A stretch of DNA of 64,000 nt from Nannocystis pusilla (GTDB lineage: Bacteria > Myxococcota_A > Polyangia > Nannocystales > Nannocystaceae). The stretch is taken from NCBI RefSeq assembly GCF_020073745.1, contig NZ_JAIRAU010000016.1, positions 27,639 through 91,638 on the forward strand. Reading direction: 5' to 3'. This document shows, one piece after another, positions 30,750 through 38,728 of the stretch. Made by a program: the position numbers and the translations under genes. The stretch's first letter is position 1. Each line of letters opens with the position of its first letter. The notes under the pieces are model-generated. The model saw nothing but the letters and a program-made list of their open reading frames with translations, had not been told where the DNA came from and did not search any database.

Positions 30750-32132
30750 ATGGTCTCGCGCGGTCGCTTGCGACGTTCGGACATCGTCGGCGACTCCCCC
30801 CACCCGCGCGGACGGGCCCGCGCCGCCGTCGTCCTCGGCCTCGCTACGCTGCTCGGCCTCGCCTGTCGGCCCGACGACCCGCCCGCCGACAAACCTGTCC
30901 CTCCGGCCAGCCCCGCCTCCACCCTCACCGTCTACCGGTTCGCCCGCGTCGTCACCGCCCCGCACCAGGTCGTCGAGGGCGGCGCCGTGGTCGTCGACGG
31001 CAAGCGCTTCCACGGCGTCCTCGCGGCGGGCGAGGCCCTGCCCGCCGGGGCCCAGCTCGTCGACTACACCCGCTACACCGCGATCCCCGGGCTCATCGAC
31101 GCGCACACCCACATCACCTTCTGCTGGGACCCCGCGTGGGGCGAGCGGGCCCCACACGACCCGTTCCAGATCGCCCAGTCGAAGGAGGAGCTGGAGCCGC
31201 TGGTCGCCGTAAACGCCCGCACCCTGCTGTCGCTCGGCGTCACCACCATCCGCGACCTCGGCTCCGACAACATGCTCGACCTCGAGACCGGGCGGCGGAT
31301 CGAGGCCGGCGAGCTCGTCGGCCCGCGGATCTTCGGCGCCGGCGACGGCGTGTGGTCGTCCCGCCTCGCGCCCAAGGAGTCGAACCGGCCCGGCCAGGCC
31401 GACGGCCCCGAGCAGATCGCCGCCACCGTGCGCCGCGAGATCGAGGCCGGCGTGCACGTCGTCAAGCTGTGGGCCTCGACCGGCAGCGACGACGACCTCA
31501 CCGGCGAGCGCACCTACTCGTACGAGGAGATCAAGGCCGCCGTCGACGTCGCCCACGCGCGCGGGATCCCCGTCGCCGTCCACGACACCCTCGGCGTCGT
31601 CACCGACGACGTCGTCCGCGCCGGCGCCGACAGCGTCGAGCACCCGCGCCACCTGTCCCCCGAGACTCTCGCGGCCATGCGCGAGCGCGGCGTCGCCTAC
31701 GTGCCGACCATCCACCACAATCACTACTACCGCGACAACATCGAGCGCTTCGGCTTCAGCCCCGACAAGCACGCCGCCTTCGACGCCTTCATCGCCGACA
31801 ACGTCGCCACCGCCCGCGCCGCCCACGCCGCCGGCGTCTCGATCGTCATGGGCTCCGACGCCGTCTACACCGCCTTCGACCAGAGCACCCGCGAGCTCGA
31901 CGTGTTCGTCCGCGACGTCGGCATGACCCCCATGGAGGCGCTCGCCACCGCCACCACCAACGCCGCCAAGCTCCTGCGCGTCGACGACCAGCTCGGCGCG
32001 ATCCGGCCCGCCTACCTCGCCGACTTCGTGGTGATCGACGGCGACCTGTCGCAGATCGAGCACATCCACAACGTGGTCGCGGTGGTGAAAGAGGGCGCCG
32101 TCGTGTTCGAGAAGTCAGCCGCGGGCAAGTAG
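30750..32132 (+). CDS. Amidohydrolase-family lipoprotein
   Basis: Encodes 460 residues. A basic N-terminus leads to a hydrophobic segment and lipobox (LATLLGLAC, Cys39); the leader is long, so a later start is possible. The enzyme part has GLIDAHTHITF (HxH metal site), KLWASTG (metal-bridging lysine region), AVHD, VEHPRH (further metal His) and MGSDA (catalytic Asp). This is the pattern of imidazolonepropionase/prolidase-like amidohydrolases acting on cyclic amides, peptides or related substrates. Lipid anchoring would put it in the periplasm or at the outer membrane. The gene end overlaps a convergent DUF4269 gene by 18 bases. Confidence 0.9.
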   Translation: MVSRGRLRRSDIVGDSPHPRGRARAAVVLGLATLLGLACRPDDPPADKPVPPASPASTLTVYRFARVVTAPHQVVEGGAVVVDGKRFHGVLAAGEALPAGAQLVDYTRYTAIPGLIDAHTHITFCWDPAWGERAPHDPFQIAQSKEELEPLVAVNARTLLSLGVTTIRDLGSDNMLDLETGRRIEAGELVGPRIFGAGDGVWSSRLAPKESNRPGQADGPEQIAATVRREIEAGVHVVKLWASTGSDDDLTGERTYSYEEIKAAVDVAHARGIPVAVHDTLGVVTDDVVRAGADSVEHPRHLSPETLAAMRERGVAYVPTIHHNHYYRDNIERFGFSPDKHAAFDAFIADNVATARAAHAAGVSIVMGSDAVYTAFDQSTRELDVFVRDVGMTPMEALATATTNAAKLLRVDDQLGAIRPAYLADFVVIDGDLSQIEHIHNVVAVVKEGAVVFEKSAAGK

Positions 32133-32678
32133 CGCGCGCAGCTCGTCGTCGCTCGCGTCCGCGAGCGCGAGCACGGCGAGGTACGGATCGTCGCCCGGCA
32201 GCCCGAGCCAGCGGGCGAACGCCGGCTCGGTCTTGAGGCCCTCGCGCTTGTACTGCGTGATCGCGGCGATCGCCGGCGCGCCCGCCAGCGCCAGCACGCG
32301 CGCCTCGACCTGCAAGTGACGCCAGCCGTGCTGCGCCGCCACCGGCTGCGGCTGCCCGAACAGCTCGACCGCGAACTCGCCAGCGCGGAAGTTGACGACC
32401 GTCGAGGCCACCCCGCGCACCGCCACGTGCTGCACCACGAACCCCGGCCGCGCCGCGTACGCCCCGCACGCGCGCACGAACGCGTCCCGGTCGTGCACCT
32501 CGCACAGCACGTCGAGGTCGCTCGCCTCGGTGTGGATCGGCAGCGGCAACGTGCCCGCGAGCGCGGGATGAAACGCCGCCAGGCGCTCGAAGATCGCCAG
32601 CTCCTCCAGCACGATGGCGGCCCTGCGCTGCCGCGGGTCCCCGCGTCGCAGCGGCCCCAGGTCGGTCCACGCGCGCAT
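32115..32678 (-). CDS. DUF4269 protein (nucleotidyltransferase-like)
   Basis: Encodes 187 residues from the ATG of MRAWTDLGPLRRGDPRQRRA; the longer frame upstream is not family-like. The whole length follows DUF4269: HTEASDLDVLCEV (a possible nucleotidyltransferase-type Asp pair), GEFAVELFGQPQPVAAQHGW, and LKTEPAFARWLGLPGDDPY. The family is common in bacteria without a proven activity; the DxD-like motif suggests a minimal nucleotidyltransferase fold. Cytoplasmic. The 3' ends of this gene and the amidohydrolase gene overlap by 18 bases. Confidence 0.9.
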   Translation of the reverse strand: MRAWTDLGPLRRGDPRQRRAAIVLEELAIFERLAAFHPALAGTLPLPIHTEASDLDVLCEVHDRDAFVRACGAYAARPGFVVQHVAVRGVASTVVNFRAGEFAVELFGQPQPVAAQHGWRHLQVEARVLALAGAPAIAAITQYKREGLKTEPAFARWLGLPGDDPYLAVLALADASDDELRALLARG

Positions 32679-32685
32679 GGACGCG

Positions 32686-32691
32686 ATGCTA
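32686..32691 (-). promoter_or_regulatory. Possible -10 element (leaderless)
   Basis: Minus-strand TAGCAT is 7 nt from the ATG of the DUF4269 gene and no purine-rich ribosome-binding site intervenes. Confidence 0.4.
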
Positions 32692-32775
32692 GCCGGATCT
32701 CGACGCCATTGCTCACCGGACGAGGCCGCGTCGCCGATCTTGTTCCCGGAGCGGCGTCCTGGCAACCTTGGAGCG

Positions 32776-33588
32776 ATGCAGCTCGCGGCGCACGACGCTC
32801 ACGTCCTGATGCGAGACGGCTGTCCGCTGCACTACTGGCTCGTCGGCGACCCCGTGCGCCCGCTCGTGCTCCTCACCCACGGCGCCGGCCTCGACCACGA
32901 CCTCTGGCGCGACAACCTCGCCGCCCTCGCCGCGTGTCACCGCGTGCTCGTCTGGGACGTCCGCGGCCACGGCCTGTCGCGCCCGACCAGCGCGCGCTTC
33001 AGCGTCGCGACTGCCCTCGAAGACATGCTGGCGCTGCTCGACGCCGCCGGCGCCGCCGAGGCCGTGCTCGTCGGGCAGAGCATGGGGGGCAACCTCTCGC
33101 AGGAGTTCGTGCGGCGCCACCCCGACCGCGTGCGCGCGCTCGTGCTGGTCGAGTGCGCCTGCAACACCGCCCCGCTGACTGCGCTCGAGCGCCTCGGCCT
33201 GCGCCTGACCCCCGCGCTGCTCAAGCTCTACCCCTACGGCGCGCTGCTCCGGCACAGCGCGCGCTCGATCTCGGCCCGAGAGAACGTGCGCGCCTACTGC
33301 CACCAGGCGATGTCCCGCCTCACCAAGCAGGACGTGCTCGACGTCATGCTCGCTACCCTCGGCTGCGTGCGCGACGAGCCCGACTACCGGATCGCCCGCC
33401 CCTTCATGCTCGTCCGCGGCGCGCTGAGCCGTGCCGGCTCGATCGCCAGGCAGGGCCCGGAGTGGGCCAAGCGCGAGCCACAGTGCCGCGCCGACGTCGT
33501 GATCCCCGACGCGAACCACTGCGTCAACATGGACGCCCCCGCCGCCTTCGACGCCGCCGTGCTGCAATTCCTCGCAGCGCTCGCGTGA
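32776..33588 (+). CDS. Alpha/beta hydrolase
   Basis: Encodes 270 residues; TTGGAG lies just before the ATG. Fold landmarks: LLTHGAGLDHDLW (oxyanion loop), VWDVRGHGLS, LVGQSMGGN with nucleophile Ser102, and a late IPDANHCVN with the catalytic His near 256. The usual acidic residue after strand 7 is not where expected: that stretch reads FMLVRGALSRAG, with no Asp or Glu. Either another acid is used or the catalytic charge relay is changed. Substrate unknown; no signal peptide, so cytoplasmic. It is divergent from DUF4269 and codirectional with the next gene 54 bases on. Confidence 0.88.
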   Translation: MQLAAHDAHVLMRDGCPLHYWLVGDPVRPLVLLTHGAGLDHDLWRDNLAALAACHRVLVWDVRGHGLSRPTSARFSVATALEDMLALLDAAGAAEAVLVGQSMGGNLSQEFVRRHPDRVRALVLVECACNTAPLTALERLGLRLTPALLKLYPYGALLRHSARSISARENVRAYCHQAMSRLTKQDVLDVMLATLGCVRDEPDYRIARPFMLVRGALSRAGSIARQGPEWAKREPQCRADVVIPDANHCVNMDAPAAFDAAVLQFLAALA

Positions 33589-33642
33589 ACTGCTGGCGAG
33601 CACGGAGGCGCATCACGTGGTCGTCCGCCTGCGGAGAAGCTC

Positions 33643-34809
33643 ATGACGGTGACGATCGACAACGGGGGCGACTCGGACAGCATGACGGGGGACGCGCTCG
33701 CGCGGCTGTTCGCGGACCCACGGGGGCAGTGGAAGAACCTCGAGATCGCGGTGCAGGTCGGACGGACATACGCGGCGATCCACTGGACGGGGTTCGACGA
33801 GGACCAGGAGGCGGTGGGCTCGGGGTTCTTGATCCGGATGGACGGCGAGAGTCCGCTCGGGGCGAGCGACACCCCGGAGATCATCGGGCTGCTCGACGGC
33901 GGGAGCGAGCCGTTCAAGGCGACGGCGCGGCACCTGCTGACCGCGGAGGAGGCGTGCTGGCTGGTCGGACGGCTCGGCCGCGGCGAGCGCCCGACGCACT
34001 GGCCCGACGGGCGCCCGCTCGTGTGGAGCGCGGCGATGGTCGACGACGCGCCGTGGCAGGCGGTCGGGATCGTGGAGCAGCCGTACTGGGAGCGGCAGAC
34101 GGAGCTGCTGTACGGGGGCGTGATCGACGACGAGGGAGACGATGAGCCGGAGTGGATCGGTCAGCGGCGGCTGCTGGTGCGGCGGACGCTGACGGCCGAC
34201 CAGGCGGAGGCGCTGCCGCAGACGGCGATCTGGCCGGTGCTGCGCCAGCTCCACGACGTCGACGACCCGCTGTGGTTGGCGACGATCGCCCGGCATCCGC
34301 TGCCGTGGTTGCAGTCGCTGATCGTCGTGCTCGACGAGCTGGACGGGCTCGCGGAGGCGGTGCGGGTGCTGCCGCGGCTGGTCGAGCTGGGGGTCCACAG
34401 CCTGTCGCCGACGCTGCCGGCGATAGCGAGCGAGTGTCTGGAAGAGCTGCTGCTCGAGGGCCTGGACGGGGGGCTGCTCGACGCGTTCCTGCGCGAGTCC
34501 CGGCTACCGGCGCTGCGGGTGCTGGCGATCGACAGCAACATGCTGACGGCCCCGGTCGACTTCTCGCCGCTGGGCGAGGAAGTGCTCGTGCACGTCGAGT
34601 ACGCGCCGGACGACGACCTCGGGACCATCCGCCACGCGGCGAGCGCTCGCACGCTGGCGCTCGCGCTCGAGCCCACGCACACGCCGGAGGCGCTCGTCGC
34701 GGCGCTCGAGTCGCGGGAAGGCGACGCGTGGGTATCGACGGTGTGGGAGCACGCCGATGCCGCGGTCGAGCTGGCGCGCGCCCGCGGCATCCGGCTGCAG
34801 GCGCGTTGA
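33643..34809 (+). CDS. Hypothetical protein with Leu-rich C-terminal half
   Basis: Encodes 388 residues; GGAGAAG lies 5-6 bases before the ATG. No signal peptide or membrane segment. Residues ~25-185 look globular (WKNLEIAVQVGRTYAAIHW, EEACWLVGRLGRG, WQAVGIVEQPYWER). Residues ~215-385 have Leu-rich repeat-like strand-turn-helix text (LEELLLEGLDGGLLDAFL, LPALRVLAIDSNMLTAP). I cannot name the family; repeat proteins of this kind usually bind other proteins. Codon choice ends in G more than C, unlike the strongly C-ending genes before it, which hints at a different history. An FHA-protein fragment follows. Confidence 0.75.
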   Translation: MTVTIDNGGDSDSMTGDALARLFADPRGQWKNLEIAVQVGRTYAAIHWTGFDEDQEAVGSGFLIRMDGESPLGASDTPEIIGLLDGGSEPFKATARHLLTAEEACWLVGRLGRGERPTHWPDGRPLVWSAAMVDDAPWQAVGIVEQPYWERQTELLYGGVIDDEGDDEPEWIGQRRLLVRRTLTADQAEALPQTAIWPVLRQLHDVDDPLWLATIARHPLPWLQSLIVVLDELDGLAEAVRVLPRLVELGVHSLSPTLPAIASECLEELLLEGLDGGLLDAFLRESRLPALRVLAIDSNMLTAPVDFSPLGEEVLVHVEYAPDDDLGTIRHAASARTLALALEPTHTPEALVAALESREGDAWVSTVWEHADAAVELARARGIRLQAR

Positions 34810-34946
34810 GGGACGTATTCGCCGAGGGTACGTGCGGACCGACGAGAGCGTCATGCATGCCGGCCGCGGAGGCGATGGCGCAGGTGTGGATGTGGATGTC
34901 GCGTCGTGAGCGTCATCGCACCGGCGCGCGAGCTCTCCCTCGTCGA

Positions 34947-35270
34947 GTGCATGGAGCCGAGGCCGAGGCGCTGCCGCCGACCGCGAACGCGGCGCCCTCG
35001 GCCCCGCAGCTCGACGACCTGCACCTCCGCTTCGCGGTCAGCCGCGACGAGGAGTACGTCGAGCTGATCGCCACCCACGCCGGCCGCGTGTTCGACCTCC
35101 AGGCCCGCAGCCACCACTACCCGCTGCTCTTGCTGTCGCGTGCGCGCCCGCGCCAGCGCGACGTCCCGCTCGCCTACCAGGGCTGGGTCCACCAGCACGC
35201 GCTGCTCGATCAGCTGCGCATCGATCGTGCAACATCTGGAGATCGTCGCGTACGACGACGGTTCGGATGA
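34947..35270 (+). pseudogene. C-terminal remnant of an FHA-type protein
   Basis: A 107-codon frame whose second half reads DDLHLRFAVSRDEEYVEL, then DLQARSHHYPLLLLSRAR and GWVHQHALLDQLRID. In my memory this segment forms the C-terminal part of FHA-domain proteins in myxobacteria, where it is followed by a conserved tail of about 20 residues. Here the frame ends in RRVRRRFG after what looks like a frameshift near 35230; the next frame continues HLEIVAYDDGSDDARRRLA to a stop at 35301. The FHA part itself is absent. It is either a degenerate copy or a short stand-alone version. Confidence 0.45.
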
Positions 35271-35402
35271 CGCGCGCCGTCGCCTCGCGCGCTCACTTCG
35301 GTGACAGAGCCTCGGCCCCTCGACCGACCGTTGACGCTCCCCCTCGGTGTTGCGGAGCGAGCGGGTCGAGCTGGCCAGGTGGTGCGCGAGCCGCCGGGCT
35401 GA

Positions 35403-36134
35403 TCACGGAGACGTCGCGGGCTGCGGGGGGTCGAGGGCCAGGAGCTCGACGCGGCGGTTGCGGGCGCGCTGGTCGTCGGTGGCGCCCGCCGTCAGCGGTC
35501 GAGTCCCGCCGAACGAGCGCAGCTCGATGCGCGCCGGGTCGATGCCCTGCGCGACGAGGTGATCGCGGACGACCTCGGCGCGACGCAGACCGAGGCGCTC
35601 GCGCCCGGCCTCGCTGTTCGCCTCGCGTGGGTCGGCGTGGCCGTCGATCGCCACGCGCACCGCGGGGTGTTCGCGCAGCACCTTGACGAGCTCGGCGAGC
35701 ACGTTCTCGGCGTGGTCCGGGAGGCGGGTGCTGCCGGCGCGGGCGAACGTGATGTGCTTCGGACGAGCGGGGTGGGTATTGACGATCACGATGCGGGTCG
35801 CCTGATCGGGGCAGCCGTCGTCGTCCTCGAGACCGTTGTGGTCCTCGGGCTCGTGCGGGCAGCGGTCGTCGGCGTCGACGATCCGGTCGTCGTCGCTGTC
35901 GAGCGGCGGGCAACCGGGTCCCGCGGGAGCGCCCGCGGGGCAAGGATCGCTGGGCGCGACGGGGCGGGCGACCGGATCGTGCCGGCGGTCGTCGCGGCCG
36001 TTCGCGGCGCATCCGGCCGCCTGCGGGTCGCTCGCGCACGGATCGCCGGGCTCCGGCACGGACCGGGCCGCCGGCGCCGCGGGTCGGCACGAGGCCAAAG
36101 CGAGGACGAGGGCGATGCGGCGCACGCAGATCAT
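35403..36134 (-). CDS. OmpA-family lipoprotein with thrombospondin-3-like repeat
   Basis: Encodes 243 residues from the ATG of MICVRRIALVLALASC (lipobox Cys16). The upstream in-frame ATG adds 14 residues with no signal character. A Pro/Cys linker leads to Asp-rich calcium-binding-like repeats (DSDDDRIVDADDRCPHEPED, DDGCPD) and then an OmpA_C domain, residues ~135-235: IDGHADPREANSEAGRERLG, VAQGIDPARIELRSFGG and DDQRARNRRVELL. OmpA_C binds peptidoglycan, so the protein likely links the outer membrane to the wall. Divergence from neighbours suggests its own promoter. Confidence 0.93.
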   Translation of the reverse strand: MICVRRIALVLALASCRPAAPAARSVPEPGDPCASDPQAAGCAANGRDDRRHDPVARPVAPSDPCPAGAPAGPGCPPLDSDDDRIVDADDRCPHEPEDHNGLEDDDGCPDQATRIVIVNTHPARPKHITFARAGSTRLPDHAENVLAELVKVLREHPAVRVAIDGHADPREANSEAGRERLGLRRAEVVRDHLVAQGIDPARIELRSFGGTRPLTAGATDDQRARNRRVELLALDPPQPATSP

Positions 36135-36337
36135 GTGTACCCGAAAGATCGCGGCTCGAGCCGAGCCGAAGGTCACGTCACCACGCGTGACCCCGGTTGG
36201 GGAGACCGCATCGGGGCCTCGAGACCGCGCGGCTCGCCGCTCGACGAAATTTCAGCCGACTTTCACCGACGCGCCGGCGCCCGCAGGGGCTCGAGTTCCG
36301 GAGGGTGTCCTCGACGCGGGTGGACGCACGCCGCCGC

Positions 36338-37270
36338 TCACCCGGACGCGCGCTTGCCGAGCGCCTGCGTCACGAAGGCCACGAACGACCGCTCGAGCCG
36401 GCTCGGCACACGGTCGAGCAGGCGCACCAGCGAGATCCGGTTGGTCAGCGCTCGCCGGCGCGTCGTGATCGCCACCAGCTCGTCGCTGGCCAGCGCGCGC
36501 GCCACCGTGTGGGCCGGCACCACGCCGAGGCCCATCCCGGCGCTGGTCGCCGCGATCACGGCCTGCACGCTCTCCACCGCCAGCGCCGGCTCGAGCCGCG
36601 CCGGCACGCGCCCGAAGTGGTGGCGGAACCACCCGCGCACCGCCGGCGCGCTCGCGTGGTAGTCGACGAAGCGGGCCGCGGCCAGGCGGGCGAACGCGCG
36701 GCTGCCCTGCAGCAGCTCGGCCTCGACGGCCGGCGCCGCGATCAGCAGCAGCGCCTCCTCCATCACCGGCGCGACCTCGAAGCCCGCGAGCCGGGTCCCG
36801 GTTGCACCTGTCCCTTCGAACACATCGGCGAACCCGAGGTCGAGCCGGCCCTCCTCGAGCAGCGGCACGATCTCGGCCGGGTGCCCGAGGCGCAGCGTGA
36901 AGCGCACCCCCGGGTGCACGCGCGCGAACGCGGCCAGCACCTCCGGCAGGCGGTGCGACCCGAACTCGACCGGCGCGCCGATCTGCAGGGTGCCGGCCAG
37001 CTCGTGGCGCGCGCGGTGGATCTGGCCGACCCGCTCCTGCAGCCCGGCGACGAACGGCGCGACCACGGCGAACAGCGCCTCGCCTGCCGCCGTCGGCACG
37101 ATCGCGCGGTGGCGGCGGACGAACAGCTGCGCCTTCAGCTCGTCCTCGAGCTTGGCCAGGCTCTGGCTCACCGCCGACTGCGTCACGTGCAGCGCCGCCG
37201 CGGCCGCGCTGACGCTGCGCGCCTCGTGGACGTGGAAGAACACCCGCAGGCGGTTGAAGTCCGGCAGCAT
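36338..37270 (-). CDS. LysR-family transcriptional regulator
   Basis: Encodes 310 residues. The N-terminal winged helix-turn-helix is typical (FNRLRVFFHVHEARSVSAAA, then HVTQSAVSQSLAKLEDEL, LFVRRHRAIVPTAAG). The remaining ~220 residues match a LysR substrate-binding domain (GTLQIGAPVEFG, RLDLGFADVF, GMGLGVVPAH). TATAAG lies 8 nt before the ATG. It is divergent from ahcY with a 186-base shared region, the classic LysR layout, so it may control ahcY; MetR-type control of methionine-cycle genes is a known analogy. A copy of the dispersed palindrome lies within the gene near 36809. Confidence 0.93.
   Translation of the reverse strand: MLPDFNRLRVFFHVHEARSVSAAAAALHVTQSAVSQSLAKLEDELKAQLFVRRHRAIVPTAAGEALFAVVAPFVAGLQERVGQIHRARHELAGTLQIGAPVEFGSHRLPEVLAAFARVHPGVRFTLRLGHPAEIVPLLEEGRLDLGFADVFEGTGATGTRLAGFEVAPVMEEALLLIAAPAVEAELLQGSRAFARLAAARFVDYHASAPAVRGWFRHHFGRVPARLEPALAVESVQAVIAATSAGMGLGVVPAHTVARALASDELVAITTRRRALTNRISLVRLLDRVPSRLERSFVAFVTQALGKRASG
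36809..36822. repeat. Dispersed palindrome copy (degenerate) inside a CDS
   Basis: TGTCC, loop CTTC, GAACA, flanked by ACC and CAT. One paired position differs from the core. It lies in the LysR gene where the protein reads FEGTGATGTR, a low-complexity loop. Confidence 0.45.
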
Positions 37271-37278
37271 CAGCTCGC

Positions 37279-37284
37279 CTTATA
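37279..37284 (-). promoter_or_regulatory. Possible -10 element (leaderless)
   Basis: Minus-strand TATAAG is 8 nt from the ATG of the LysR gene. It is close to the TANNNT type seen at other starts, with T replaced by G at the last base. Confidence 0.35.
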
Positions 37285-37456
37285 GCACGCCGCCCGCGCT
37301 CGACCGAGGCTTATGCGTCGCTCGCCCGCGTGCTCTCCCGGCCGCGATGGCATTAGCCCTGGTGATGCGAACCCCGAGAATCTCGAACGTGACTGATGCG
37401 TCGGCTGCCCGCATCTTCGTCGGCGGGAGGGCCCGCGAGGCGCGGGCGAGCGACGA

Positions 37457-38728
37457 ATGACGACCACGACGAACGCGACAGACATCACCGACGAGACCCT
37501 GGCCCCGCGCGGGCGCGACAAGATCGAGTGGGCCGAGCGGGCCATGCCCGTGCTGGCGGCCGTGCGCGAGCGGTTCGCCCGCGAGCGTCCGCTCGCCGGC
37601 GTGCGGGTGGCGGCCTGCTTGCACGTCACCGCCGAGACGGCCGCGCTGGTGCGGACCCTCGCGGCCGGCGGCGCCGAGGTGCGGCTGTGCGCCAGCAACC
37701 CGCTCAGCACCCAGGACGACGTCGCCGCCGCGCTGGCGGTGCACGACGGCGTCGGCGTGCTCGCCCGCGCCGGCGAGGACCGGGCCACCTACTTCGCCCA
37801 CCTCGCGGCCGCGCTCGGCCACCGCCCGCAGCTGGCGATGGACGACGGCGCCGACCTGGCCACGCTCGTGCACACCAGCCACGCCGCGCTCGGCGACGCG
37901 CTCGTCGGCGGCACCGAGGAGACCACCACCGGCGTCACGCGCCTGCGGGCGATGGCCCGCGAGGGCGTGCTGCGCTACCCGGTGATCGCGGTCAACGACG
38001 CCGTCACCAAGCACATGTTCGACAACCGCTACGGCACCGGCCAGAGCACCATCGACGGCATCCTGCGGGCCACCAATCGCCTGCTCGCCGGCGCCTGCTT
38101 CGTCGTCTGCGGCTACGGCTGGTGCGGCCGCGGCCTGGCCGCGCGGGCGGCCGGCATGGGCGCGCGCGTGCTCGTCACCGAGGTCGACCCGCTGCGCGCG
38201 CTCGAGGCGACGATGGACGGCTATCAGGTGCTGCCGATCGCCCGCGCCGCCGCGCTCGGCGACGTCTTCGTCACCGTCGCCGGCAACCGCGGCGTCATCG
38301 GCGGCCCCGAGTTCGCGGCCATGAAGGACGGCGCCGTCGTCGCCAACGCCGGTCACTTCGACGTCGAGCTCGACCTCGCGGCGCTCGCCGACCTCGCCCC
38401 GCAGCGGCGGCGGATCCGGCCCTCGCTCGACGAGTACCGCCAGCCCGACGGCCGCCGGATCTACCTGCTCGCCGAGGGTCGCCTGGTCAACCTCGCCGCC
38501 GCCGAGGGCCACCCGGCCGCGGTCATGGACCTCAGCTTCGCCGACCAGGCGCTGGCCGCCGAGTACGTGCTCGCCTCGGCGCGCGAGCTCGCCGCCGACG
38601 TCCACGCCTTGCCGCGCGCGATCGACGAAGACGTCGCGCGCCTCAAGCTGCGCGCGCTCGGGGTCGAGATCGACGTCCTCAGCGCCGACCAGCGCGAGTA
38701 CCTGCGCGCCTGGACGACCGGCACGTGA
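37457..38728 (+). CDS. ahcY: Adenosylhomocysteinase (S-adenosylhomocysteine hydrolase)
   Basis: Encodes 423 residues, the shorter bacterial/archaeal length class. The enzyme splits S-adenosylhomocysteine into adenosine and homocysteine and so frees methyltransferases from product inhibition. Family motifs: HVTAETAAL, EETTTGVTRL, NDAVTKHMFDNRYGTGQS, the NAD-binding VVCGYGWCGRGLA, VTVAGNRGVI, NAGHFDVE and EGRLVNLAAAEGHP. All expected catalytic and NAD positions appear intact. Cytoplasmic. It is divergent from a LysR gene. No SAH riboswitch was recognised upstream. The stop abuts the stop of the next, convergent gene. Confidence 0.97.
   Translation: MTTTTNATDITDETLAPRGRDKIEWAERAMPVLAAVRERFARERPLAGVRVAACLHVTAETAALVRTLAAGGAEVRLCASNPLSTQDDVAAALAVHDGVGVLARAGEDRATYFAHLAAALGHRPQLAMDDGADLATLVHTSHAALGDALVGGTEETTTGVTRLRAMAREGVLRYPVIAVNDAVTKHMFDNRYGTGQSTIDGILRATNRLLAGACFVVCGYGWCGRGLAARAAGMGARVLVTEVDPLRALEATMDGYQVLPIARAAALGDVFVTVAGNRGVIGGPEFAAMKDGAVVANAGHFDVELDLAALADLAPQRRRIRPSLDEYRQPDGRRIYLLAEGRLVNLAAAEGHPAAVMDLSFADQALAAEYVLASARELAADVHALPRAIDEDVARLKLRALGVEIDVLSADQREYLRAWTTGT

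Noticed and set aside
37271..37456. SAH riboswitch upstream of ahcY
   Set aside because: The conserved core of SAH riboswitches could not be found by eye in the leader. Divergent LysR control is the simpler reading. A covariance-model search (Infernal) would settle it.
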